Positions 1 through 5,560 of a DNA stretch of 6,561 bases are shown here, in pieces. A program made the translations under genes and the position numbers. Origin of the DNA: Lachnospiraceae bacterium (lineage in GTDB: Bacteria > Bacillota > Clostridia > Lachnospirales > Lachnospiraceae). The notes below the pieces were generated by a model. The model had not been told where the DNA came from, searched no databases, and worked only from the letters and a program-made list of their open reading frames with translations. The stretch's first letter is position 1, and every line of letters starts with the position of its first letter. Where the stretch lies: the NCBI GenBank assembly GCA_009774585.1, contig VSOA01000215.1, positions 1-6,561 of the forward strand, read 5' to 3'.

Positions 1-58
1 AAGCGGCAGCCGGTACGAAAACTGATAAAAGAAAATGCTAAGAAAATTGTAAAATCCC
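1..58. other. Unassigned 5' edge, possible tail of an upstream gene
   Basis: The three + strand frames entering from the left close at 82-84, 23-25 and 39-41, so at most a short C-terminal tail of an upstream gene lies here. In many Bacillota the gene before rplS is trmD (tRNA m1G37 methyltransferase). None of the three short peptides is distinctive enough for me to choose a frame or confirm trmD. No convincing terminator hairpin is visible, so upstream transcripts may read through into rplS. Confidence 0.3.
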
Positions 59-87
59 TTGCATTTGCCGATATAATATGCTAAATT
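59..87 (+). promoter_or_regulatory. Probable sigma-A promoter for rplS
   Basis: A -35-like TTGCAT at 59-64 is followed by a 17 bp spacer and a -10-like TAAATT at 82-87, preceded by TG at 79-80 (extended -10). An alternative -10, TATAAT at 72-77, could pair with TTGTAA at 47-52, but that spacer is 19 bp. Either choice places the start 70-85 bases before the rplS ATG, consistent with a structured leader. The call rests on motif and spacing only; both hexamers of the preferred choice are imperfect. Confidence 0.55.
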
Positions 88-94
88 ATTAATG

Positions 95-160
95 TTGCGA
101 TAAAGATGGTCCTCTGTTACAGAATGTATTAAGAACATCCATATATTTAGGAGGCAGATT
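95..160 (+). promoter_or_regulatory. Putative L19 (rplS) mRNA leader, autoregulatory element
   Basis: A ribosomal protein L19 leader RNA family is known upstream of rplS in low-GC Gram-positive bacteria. This stretch is in the right place and contains GATGGTCCTCTGTTACAG (105-122), which resembles that family as I remember it; a covariance search is needed to confirm. Possible pairing is an outer GATG/CATC helix (105-108 with 136-139) around a TCTG-TTA-CAGA hairpin (113-123). CCTC at 111-114 is also complementary to GAGG (151-154) inside the rplS Shine-Dalgarno, giving a plausible alternative fold that blocks translation. The likely ligand would be L19 itself; that part is inference. Confidence 0.5.
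149..154 (+). promoter_or_regulatory. Strong rplS Shine-Dalgarno, AGGAGG
   Basis: A full AGGAGG lies six bases before the ATG at 161 and fixes the rplS start. Four of its bases (151-154) are complementary to CCTC at 111-114 in the leader, which could mask the site. Confidence 0.9.
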
Positions 161-508
161 ATGAACGAGATTATCAGAGAAATTGAAACGGCACAGTTAA
201 AAGAAAACGTAGGTGATTTTCGCGCCGGTGATACTGTTAAAGTATACGGCAAGATTAAAGAGGGTAACCGTGAGAGAATACAGGTTTTTGAAGGGACTGT
301 ATTAAAGATACAGGGCGGAAGCAACCGCGCTACCTTCACTGTAAGAAAAGTGTCTAACGGTGTCGGCGTTGAGAAGACATGGCCTATGCACTCTCCGAAC
401 GTAGAGAAAGTAGAAGTAGTCAGAAGAGGTAAAGTAAGACGTGCTAAACTGAATTACTTAAGAGACCGTGTCGGCAAGAAAGCGAAAGTAAAAGAGCTGG
501 TTAGATAA
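161..508 (+). CDS. rplS: 50S ribosomal protein L19
   Basis: Encodes the 115-residue large-subunit protein L19, which sits at the 30S-50S interface and takes part in inter-subunit bridges. The length is typical of the family. The N-terminal helix (IIREIETAQLK) is followed by the characteristic DFRAGDTVKV segment near residues 19-28, the basic RIQVFEGTVL strand near 39-48, and the C-terminal KVRRAKLNYLRDRVGKKAK signature near residues 91-109. The ATG at 161 has a perfect Shine-Dalgarno six bases upstream. It is usually the last gene of the rpsP-rimM-trmD-rplS cluster. Here a promoter and leader in front and a strong terminator behind suggest it can also be made as a single-gene transcript. Confidence 0.98.
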   Translation: MNEIIREIETAQLKENVGDFRAGDTVKVYGKIKEGNRERIQVFEGTVLKIQGGSNRATFTVRKVSNGVGVEKTWPMHSPNVEKVEVVRRGKVRRAKLNYLRDRVGKKAKVKELVR

Positions 509-524
509 TCTGAAGATTATGAAG

Positions 525-561
525 CAGATACCTTGAAGCGATTTAAGGTATCTGTTTTTTT
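525..561 (+). terminator. Rho-independent terminator after rplS
   Basis: A perfect 10 bp stem, CAGATACCTT (525-534) with AAGGTATCTG (545-554), encloses a 10-base loop and is followed directly by seven Ts (555-561). A's at 522-523 can extend pairing into the T tract. A smaller 6 bp hairpin, ATAATC/GATTAT with a TGAA loop (505-520), overlaps the rplS stop codon just upstream. This cleanly separates rplS from the following unit. Confidence 0.95.
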
Positions 562-570
562 GATACAAGA

Positions 571-599
571 TTGCTTTTGAGGTCTGATATTGGTATAAT
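571..599 (+). promoter_or_regulatory. Extended -10 promoter for the lepB-rbgA unit
   Basis: TTGCTT at 571-576 (-35), a 17 bp spacer and a consensus TATAAT at 594-599 preceded by TGG (591-593) make a strong sigma-A-type promoter immediately after the rplS terminator. Initiation about seven bases beyond the -10 would give a leader of only about 15 bases before the lepB GTG at 621, just enough to hold the GGAGG at 608-612. No other equally good promoter was seen further down the unit. Confidence 0.8.
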
Positions 600-620
600 A
601 CGAAGATGGAGGATTAATCG

Positions 621-1205
621 GTGGCAAGAAGAAAAGGATTAACTTTTTATCAAAAAAAGAAAAGATTGAATCCGAAAGTCATCAAAGACATTTTTGAATT
701 GATTGTAGGAGGATTTATTGCAATTTTTCTTGCGTTTGTGATTGTATTTTCGGTAGGCATGAGGACGAGTGTGATTGGTGATTCCATGGAGCCGGTGCTG
801 TACAATGGACAGGAAATATTGATGAACAAAGTGCTGTACAGGTTATCGATGCCAAAGAGAGGCGATGTAATCGTATTTCTGCCAAACGGTAACCAGAACT
901 CGCATTATTACGTTAAAAGAGTGGTCGGGCTTCCGGGAGAAACGATTCAGATTAAAGACGGGAGCGTATACATAGACGGTGTCCTATTAGAGGAAGACGA
1001 TTCGTTTGATAAGATGGCGGAAGCGGGAATTGCAGAGAATGAATTGCTGCTTGCGTCAGATGAATTCTTCGTACTTGGTGATAACCGCAATAGCAGTGAA
1101 GACAGCCGTTCCGGCAATGTCGGTGCAGTCAAAAGGGATAATATCATCGGGAAAGCATGGTTTCACATGGCAGTGGAAGAAGAGACAATGGGACTCATTA
1201 AATAG
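621..1205 (+). CDS. lepB: Signal peptidase I, first copy (SipS type)
   Basis: Membrane-anchored serine protease that removes signal peptides from exported pre-proteins on the outer face of the cytoplasmic membrane. The 194-residue protein has a very basic 23-residue cytoplasmic N-terminus (R3, R4, K5, K12-R15, K19, K22), one hydrophobic span at about 27-47, then the nucleophile motif GDSMEP with Ser55. The general-base motif YYVKRVVGLPGE contains Lys99, and the conserved GDNRNSSEDSR box follows at about 153-163. The single span and short length match Gram-positive SipS-type enzymes rather than the longer two-span E. coli LepB. The start is GTG at 621, eight bases after GGAGG; the nearby ATG at 607 hits a stop almost at once. 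A paralogue lies beyond rbgA. Confidence 0.96.
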   Translation: MARRKGLTFYQKKKRLNPKVIKDIFELIVGGFIAIFLAFVIVFSVGMRTSVIGDSMEPVLYNGQEILMNKVLYRLSMPKRGDVIVFLPNGNQNSHYYVKRVVGLPGETIQIKDGSVYIDGVLLEEDDSFDKMAEAGIAENELLLASDEFFVLGDNRNSSEDSRSGNVGAVKRDNIIGKAWFHMAVEEETMGLIK

Positions 1206-1229
1206 TATAGCGGAAGGATTAAGAGACAG

Positions 1230-2090
1230 ATGAATTATCAATGGTATCCGGGACATATGACAAAAGCGAAGCGGATGATGCAGGAGAATATAGGACTGAT
1301 CGATCTGGTGATTGAATTGGTTGACGCACGAATTCCTTTGAGCAGTCGTAATCCGGATATAGATGAACTTGGCAGGAATAAATCGAGACTAATCCTCCTT
1401 AACAAATCAGATTTGGCGGATGCGGGCGCAAACAAGCTATGGATGGAATACTTTAGAAACAAGGGGTTTCACGTACTGGAAATCAATGCCAAAAGCGGGC
1501 AGGGACTTAAGTCGATCCAAGGGATTGTGAGAGAAGCCTGTAAGGAGAAAATAGAGCGGGATAAGAAGCGCGGAATCAAGAACAGACCGATCAGAGCGAT
1601 TGTGGTGGGAATTCCGAATGTGGGCAAATCGACGTTTATTAATTCTTTTGCGGGAAAGGCATGCACAAAAACAGGCAATAAACCGGGTGTCACCAAAGGT
1701 AAACAGTGGATCAGAATGAATAAAGAATTGGAACTTTTGGACACCCCGGGAATACTGTGGCCGAAATTTGAAAGTGATGAAGTGGGAAGGAATCTGGCTT
1801 TAATCGGTTCCATGAACGATGAGATATTACAGATGACAGAACTTGCGGCAGACTTGATTACATATTTGCTGAAATATTATGAGGATAAACTCTTTGTGCG
1901 GTACCAGATGGAGGAACCGGATGACACGGTTACGCCGCTCAAAGTACTTACGCACATTTGTGAAAATCGTAAGTGTTATAAGAAAGGACAGGAGCCGGAT
2001 TACGAGAAGGCTTCATCTATCGTAATGGATGATTTCAGAAGCGGCAGAATCGGCAGGATTACATTAGAGTTTCCCGGGAATGAAGACTGA
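1230..2090 (+). CDS. rbgA: Ribosome biogenesis GTPase RbgA (YlqF)
   Basis: Essential-type assembly GTPase that acts on a late 45S/50S precursor and promotes incorporation of late large-subunit proteins in B. subtilis. The 286-residue length is close to the B. subtilis protein. The GTPase motifs are circularly permuted, as expected for the YlqF/YawG family: G4 NKSD at 58-61, a G5-like NAKSG at about 86-90, the P-loop GIPNVGKST at 127-135, a G2-like PGVT at 152-155 and G3 DTPG at 171-174. The N-terminal YPGHMTKAK contains His9, the position reported as catalytic in B. subtilis RbgA. The C-terminal part (about 180-286) matches the RNA-binding ANTAR-like domain in position. The ATG follows GGAAGGA (1212-1218); the gap from lepB is 24 bp, so co-transcription is likely. 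Confidence 0.97.
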   Translation: MNYQWYPGHMTKAKRMMQENIGLIDLVIELVDARIPLSSRNPDIDELGRNKSRLILLNKSDLADAGANKLWMEYFRNKGFHVLEINAKSGQGLKSIQGIVREACKEKIERDKKRGIKNRPIRAIVVGIPNVGKSTFINSFAGKACTKTGNKPGVTKGKQWIRMNKELELLDTPGILWPKFESDEVGRNLALIGSMNDEILQMTELAADLITYLLKYYEDKLFVRYQMEEPDDTVTPLKVLTHICENRKCYKKGQEPDYEKASSIVMDDFRSGRIGRITLEFPGNED

Positions 2091-2134
2091 AAGCATATAT
2101 GGGTCCAAACTCAAACTTTTAAGGAAGTGACGGA

Positions 2135-2674
2135 ATGAAGAGAGTTTTAAAAGAGATACTTAGTACCAGCTTATATATCTTATTTGTTTTGTGCGCAGTT
2201 TATCTGGTCATTCATTTTGTTGGACAGAGAACGCAGGTGTTAGGCAGTTCCATGGAACCGAAACTCAGCAATGAAGACAATCTGATTGTCGATAAGATTA
2301 GTTATCGCTTTCATGAACCGGAACGCTATGATATAATTGTGTTTCCTTTTCGTTATGAAGACAATACATTCTATATCAAGAGGATTATAGGGCTGCCGGG
2401 CGAGACCGTACAGATTGACGAGGAGGGGAATATCCTGATAGACGGCGAGGTTTTGCCGGAGGGATATGGTAAAGAGGTGATTCAGAGTCAGGGAAGAGCT
2501 TATGAGCCGATCACCTTGGAGGACGACGAATATTTTGTGATGGGAGATAACCGGAATAACAGTACGGACAGCAGAGATCCATCGGTAGGAAATATTACCC
2601 GCGAGGAGATTGTCGGCAGGGCTTGGCTGCGCATATGGCCGCTTGACAAGTTCGGTCTGATTAAACATCGGTAA
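2135..2674 (+). CDS. lepB: Signal peptidase I, second copy (SipS type)
   Basis: A second type I signal peptidase of 179 residues. It has a short N-terminus, a hydrophobic span at about 10-29, nucleophile Ser39 in GSSMEP, general-base Lys82 in FYIKRIIGLPGE, and the conserved GDNRNNSTDSR box at about 137-147. All catalytic elements are present, so it should be active. It aligns with the first copy along the whole catalytic domain but lacks that protein's long basic N-terminal extension, and it has a different insert between the IDG strand and the GDNR box. The ATG at 2135 follows AAGGA (2121-2125) by nine bases, and 44 bp separate it from rbgA. Different substrate preference or expression from the first copy is plausible but cannot be read from the sequence. 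Confidence 0.95.
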   Translation: MKRVLKEILSTSLYILFVLCAVYLVIHFVGQRTQVLGSSMEPKLSNEDNLIVDKISYRFHEPERYDIIVFPFRYEDNTFYIKRIIGLPGETVQIDEEGNILIDGEVLPEGYGKEVIQSQGRAYEPITLEDDEYFVMGDNRNNSTDSRDPSVGNITREEIVGRAWLRIWPLDKFGLIKHR

Positions 2675-2692
2675 AGGGAAAGGTGGCATCAT

Positions 2693-3454
2693 ATGATGAC
2701 AGAATCGATTGGAATGATAAAAGAAAAATTTCAGGCAGCTGCAATTGAGGAGCTGCCTGCTTTATTTCAACAGTATGGGAGGGATGAGAGAGCCGGTGTA
2801 CAGGCGGCTGTGGAGAAGGGAAGAAAGAGGATTGCAGCCTATGAAAGAGAAATTGCACGATGCGAGGAACTTAAGAGATATGAGCGTGAATATTCCGCAT
2901 ATGCATATATATGCGGGATTGATGAAGTGGGAAGAGGGCCGCTTGCGGGACCGGTTGTGGCCGGCGCAGTTATTCTTCCTAAAGATTGTGACATTTTATA
3001 TATCAACGATTCCAAGAAACTGTCCGAAAAAAAAAGAGAGGAACTTTATGATATTATTATGGAACGGGCGGTAGCGGTAGGACTCGGGTACAGTACGCCG
3101 GAGAGGATTGACGAAATCAATATTCTGCAGGCGACTTACGAGGCGATGCGCGAGGCAGTTTCAAAGCTTGAACAGGTTCCTGATTTGCTGTTAAATGATG
3201 CGGTTACAATACCGCAGGTGGATATCCGACAGATACCGATTATTAAGGGAGACGCCAAGAGTATTTCTATCGGAGCGGCAAGCATTATTGCGAAGGTAAC
3301 AAGGGACCGCCTTATGGTGCAGTATGATGAAGTGTATCCAGAGTACGGATTTGCGTCCAATAAAGGATACGGCGCGCAGGCGCATATTGATACCCTGCGG
3401 CAATATGGCCCTTGTCCGATTCATAGACGGTCATTTATTACACATTTTATTTAA
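2693..3454 (+). CDS. rnhB: Ribonuclease HII
   Basis: Cleaves the RNA strand of RNA-DNA hybrids and nicks at single ribonucleotides misincorporated in DNA. The 253-residue protein carries the DEVGRGPLAGPVVA signature with catalytic Asp77 and Glu78, the third acidic residue Asp169 in LLNDA, and the fourth Asp187 in KGDAKS, followed by the conserved SIGAASIIAKVTRD block (about 192-205). The C-terminal GYGAQAH and GPCPIHRRSF segments are also typical. About 70 residues precede the catalytic core; they are charged and probably helical, as in the long RNase HII form of Bacillota such as B. subtilis (about 255 residues). Two tandem ATGs (2693 and 2696) follow AGGTGG (2681-2686) by six and nine bases, so either may start. 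It lies 18 bp after the second lepB. Confidence 0.97.
   Translation: MMTESIGMIKEKFQAAAIEELPALFQQYGRDERAGVQAAVEKGRKRIAAYEREIARCEELKRYEREYSAYAYICGIDEVGRGPLAGPVVAGAVILPKDCDILYINDSKKLSEKKREELYDIIMERAVAVGLGYSTPERIDEINILQATYEAMREAVSKLEQVPDLLLNDAVTIPQVDIRQIPIIKGDAKSISIGAASIIAKVTRDRLMVQYDEVYPEYGFASNKGYGAQAHIDTLRQYGPCPIHRRSFITHFI
2732..2759 (+). repeat. 9 bp inverted repeat early in rnhB
   Basis: CAGGCAGCT (2732-2740) and AGCTGCCTG (2751-2759) form a perfect GC-rich stem around a 10-base loop, about 40 bases inside rnhB. The following CTTTATTTC is only weakly T-rich, so it is a poor terminator by sequence. It may simply reflect the encoded QAAAIEELPAL. Confidence 0.6.
2895..2916 (+). repeat. 8 bp inverted repeat before the RNase HII core
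   Basis: CCGCATAT (2895-2902) pairs perfectly with ATATGCGG (2909-2916) across a six-base GCATAT loop, just before the codons of the catalytic DEVGRG motif. No T tract follows. The purpose, if any, is unknown. Confidence 0.55.
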
Positions 3455-3467
3455 AGGGACTGACAGA

Positions 3468-3486
3468 AGGAAGAGGCGATAAATTG
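3468..3486 (+). promoter_or_regulatory. Ribosome binding site supporting the TTG start of the FliK-like gene
   Basis: The purine-rich AGGAAGAGG (3468-3476) ends seven bases before TTG at 3484. The next candidates in frame are GTG codons at 3529 and 3541 and an ATG at 3559, none with comparable upstream complementarity. TTG is therefore the best start, predicting weaker initiation than ATG. Confidence 0.7.
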
Positions 3487-5208
3487 AATCTGGGGAATAT
3501 ATTTAAACGTGACAGTCAAAGTGTCAGAGTGAATGACAATGTGAAGACAGCGGAATCCATGTCCAAGGGTGAGCGGACATACCGCGTACAGAGCGAAATC
3601 AGGAATCTTGCGCCGGGGCAGACGATACAGGGAACGGTAGTAAGCAGGGACGGAACTTCTGCTCAAATTGCACTCAGACAGGATATGATGATCAGTGCGA
3701 GGATAGATCAGAGTATTAATCTGGTTCTGGGACAGAATATGAGTTTTGAGGTGAAAGCGAACAGCGGATCGGTTCTGTCGTTATCTCCGCTCTATGCCAA
3801 TATGGCAAATGAGGCGACAATTATGCGGGCGCTGAATGCGGCCGGTCTGCCGGAGACAGCCAACAATATTGAGATGGTGGCGGTTATGATGGAGGAAGGT
3901 ATGCCGATCGATAAAGAATCTCTCGGCAATATCAGCAGACTTCTGATGGAATTTCCGACGCAGAACCCGGCATCTTTAATACAGATGACCAGACTGGGAA
4001 TACCGGTTACCGAGAGCAATATTGAGCAGTTTGAGATATATCAGAATGCCAATCATCAACTGTTGGGAAGCGCAGAGACGATAATGAGTGAACTCCCAAA
4101 TATTTTTCATGAACTTCTGGGTGAAGGAAAAGTCAGTCAGGCATATGCTTTTTATGAGAATGTATTGGATATCTTTACGGGTGGTGGGGCAGAAGGGGAG
4201 CTTCTGCAAAAAGGCGATGGAAATGCGGCTCTGTCCGGGGGGATAATTGAGACAGCCGATGGATCCGTGGTGGTTAAGGACGCACAGGCGGCAGCAGCAG
4301 AAATCAAGAACGCTTCGGGGGAAGCAGTGCTCGATATGGTGGGGGCGTCAAAGAATGAGGGCGTGGCCGGAGCAAATAGTGAACAGACTCCGGTGCTCAC
4401 TGATAAGCAGTGGAATGCGCTGGGCAATATGTTAAAGGAACTGGGAATTGACGAGAATACGGCGGAACAGATTAAGAACGGAGAGATGACATCCAAGGAA
4501 GCGCTCGCTCTCATACGCGGATTGATTCCTAAAGCCGGCGCGAGCGAACAGCATGCCCGTATGATGGAGAGAATTCTGGACGGCAAAGAATTTGAGAGTC
4601 TTTTGAAGTCGGAGATAGGGAAGCAATGGCTGATTGAGCCTAAGAACGTAGCGGATCCGCACAAAGTGGAACAACTGTACGAGAGGATCAGGGAACAGAG
4701 TGCCAGACTGCAGGAGGCGTTACAAACTTCGGGCAAAGGGGACGTTCCGTTGGCAAAAAGTGTTCAGAACATACAGAGTAACGTGGATTTCATGAATCAG
4801 ATGAATCATATGTTCACATATGTCCAATTGCCGCTTAAGATGATTGGAAATAATGCGCACGGCGATTTGTATGTCTACACGAATAAGAAGAATCTGGCGG
4901 CGAAAGACGGCAATGTAAGCGCTTTGCTGCATCTTGATATGGAGCATTTGGGAGCGCTTGACGTCTATGTGACAATGCAGCAGAATAAAGTCAATACCAA
5001 TTTTACTTTGCAGGATGAGAGTGCGCTTGACCTGATAGAACAGCATATCTCGCTGCTGGATGAGAGACTCGCCAAGAGAGGATATAATTTAAAAGCGCAG
5101 TTTTATGTCAAAGAAGAGGAGCAGGATGACAGTATCATGAATATAATTTTGAAGCATGAGAAGAATATTTCCGTGCTGAGCAGAACTTCTTTTGACATGA
5201 GGGCGTAG
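3484..5208 (+). CDS. FliK C-terminal-domain protein, YlqG-like
   Basis: A 574-residue protein in the position occupied by ylqG in B. subtilis. Residues about 448-543 resemble the C-terminal domain of flagellar hook-length control protein FliK: a VQLPLKM strand, a DLYVY strand, LLHLDMEHLGALDVYVTM, then NFTLQDESALDLIEQHISLLDERLAKRGYNL split over strand and helix. In FliK this domain contacts the cytoplasmic part of FlhB and switches export specificity. Residues about 43-92 look like a small beta-barrel (GQTIQGTVVSRDG, then VLGQNMSFEV). Two copies of a G-hydrophobic-P-x-T-x-x-N-I-E motif follow at 121-130 and 172-181. Residues about 232-300 form a Gly/Ala-rich linker. There is no signal peptide or membrane span. 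The actual function is unknown; the adjacent FlhB-like gene suggests a partner. Confidence 0.75.
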   Translation: MNLGNIFKRDSQSVRVNDNVKTAESMSKGERTYRVQSEIRNLAPGQTIQGTVVSRDGTSAQIALRQDMMISARIDQSINLVLGQNMSFEVKANSGSVLSLSPLYANMANEATIMRALNAAGLPETANNIEMVAVMMEEGMPIDKESLGNISRLLMEFPTQNPASLIQMTRLGIPVTESNIEQFEIYQNANHQLLGSAETIMSELPNIFHELLGEGKVSQAYAFYENVLDIFTGGGAEGELLQKGDGNAALSGGIIETADGSVVVKDAQAAAAEIKNASGEAVLDMVGASKNEGVAGANSEQTPVLTDKQWNALGNMLKELGIDENTAEQIKNGEMTSKEALALIRGLIPKAGASEQHARMMERILDGKEFESLLKSEIGKQWLIEPKNVADPHKVEQLYERIREQSARLQEALQTSGKGDVPLAKSVQNIQSNVDFMNQMNHMFTYVQLPLKMIGNNAHGDLYVYTNKKNLAAKDGNVSALLHLDMEHLGALDVYVTMQQNKVNTNFTLQDESALDLIEQHISLLDERLAKRGYNLKAQFYVKEEEQDDSIMNIILKHEKNISVLSRTSFDMRA

Positions 5209-5222
5209 GAGGATCAGCAATG
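5207..5222 (+). promoter_or_regulatory. Shine-Dalgarno overlapping the upstream stop codon
   Basis: AGGAGG (5207-5212) shares its first two bases with the TAG stop (5206-5208) of the FliK-like gene and sits seven bases before the ATG at 5220. A ribosome terminating on the upstream gene is placed directly over this site, which favours translational coupling of the two products. Confidence 0.85.
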
Positions 5223-5507
5223 GGGAAAGAGGAGAAAAAGAAACCAAAACAGGCGATTGCCTTGGAATACGATCCGTCTGAAGACGCGCCCCGCGTCATC
5301 GCATCCGGCAGGGGCGAACTTGCAGAACGTATTATAGAGAAAGCGAAAGAAGCCGATGTGCCGGTCCATCGAGATGATAAGCTGGCAGATACGTTGTCAC
5401 GTCTGGAGATTGGAGATATGATTCCGCCGGAGTTATATGAGGTGGTTGCCGAGATTCTTATATTTGTGGATTCCATGGATAAGATCAGGGCAAAACTTGC
5501 GAAGTAG
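5220..5507 (+). CDS. Stand-alone FlhB cytoplasmic-domain protein, YlqH-like
   Basis: A 95-residue soluble protein matching the C-terminal cytoplasmic subdomain of FlhB/type III secretion switch proteins: AIALEYDP (12-19), AP-VIASGRGELAERI (23-38), DVPVHRDDKLADTL (46-59), and EIGDMIPPELYEVVAEIL (63-80). In FlhB the subunit autocleaves between Asn and Pro in NPTH, and the product begins PTH followed by this same strand. Here the homology starts right after that point, preceded only by a lysine-rich leader (residues 3-10) with no NPTH and no membrane domain. It therefore resembles a pre-cut FlhB-CC. Its family (YlqH, FlhB-like) has no settled role that I know of. The 11 bp gap and stop-overlapping ribosome site tie it to the FliK-like gene. 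Confidence 0.85.
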   Translation: MGKEEKKKPKQAIALEYDPSEDAPRVIASGRGELAERIIEKAKEADVPVHRDDKLADTLSRLEIGDMIPPELYEVVAEILIFVDSMDKIRAKLAK

Positions 5508-5560
5508 CAAAGGCTATATATGCGTGCATACAGTGGGAACAATAGGGAAACGAGGCACAG

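Noticed and set aside
47..77. TTGTAA...TATAAT as the main rplS promoter
   Set aside because: The -10 is consensus but the 19 bp spacer and weak -35 make it less likely than TTGCAT-N17-TGC-TAAATT; kept only as an alternative.
1..84. Reading the left-edge frame ending at 82-84 as the end of trmD
   Set aside because: That frame runs through the likely promoter, its peptide has no TrmD hallmark that I can recognise, and the other two frames also close within 41 bases.
3643..3760. Calling the N-terminal part of the FliK-like protein an S1/OB RNA-binding domain
   Set aside because: The GQTIQGTVVSRDG pattern suggests a small beta-barrel, but S1 signature residues are not clear, so RNA binding is not supported.
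4152..4736. Long antisense open frame (194 codons) opposite the FliK-like gene
   Set aside because: It is rich in Ser, Pro, Cys and Ala with no recognisable motif, and lies wholly opposite a well-supported coding region; this is typical of a mirror frame of a coding strand.
5497..5520. Possible promoter TTGCGA...TATATA before yraN
   Set aside because: The spacer is only 12 bp, too short for a sigma-A promoter, and the sequence lies partly in the end of the FlhB-like gene.
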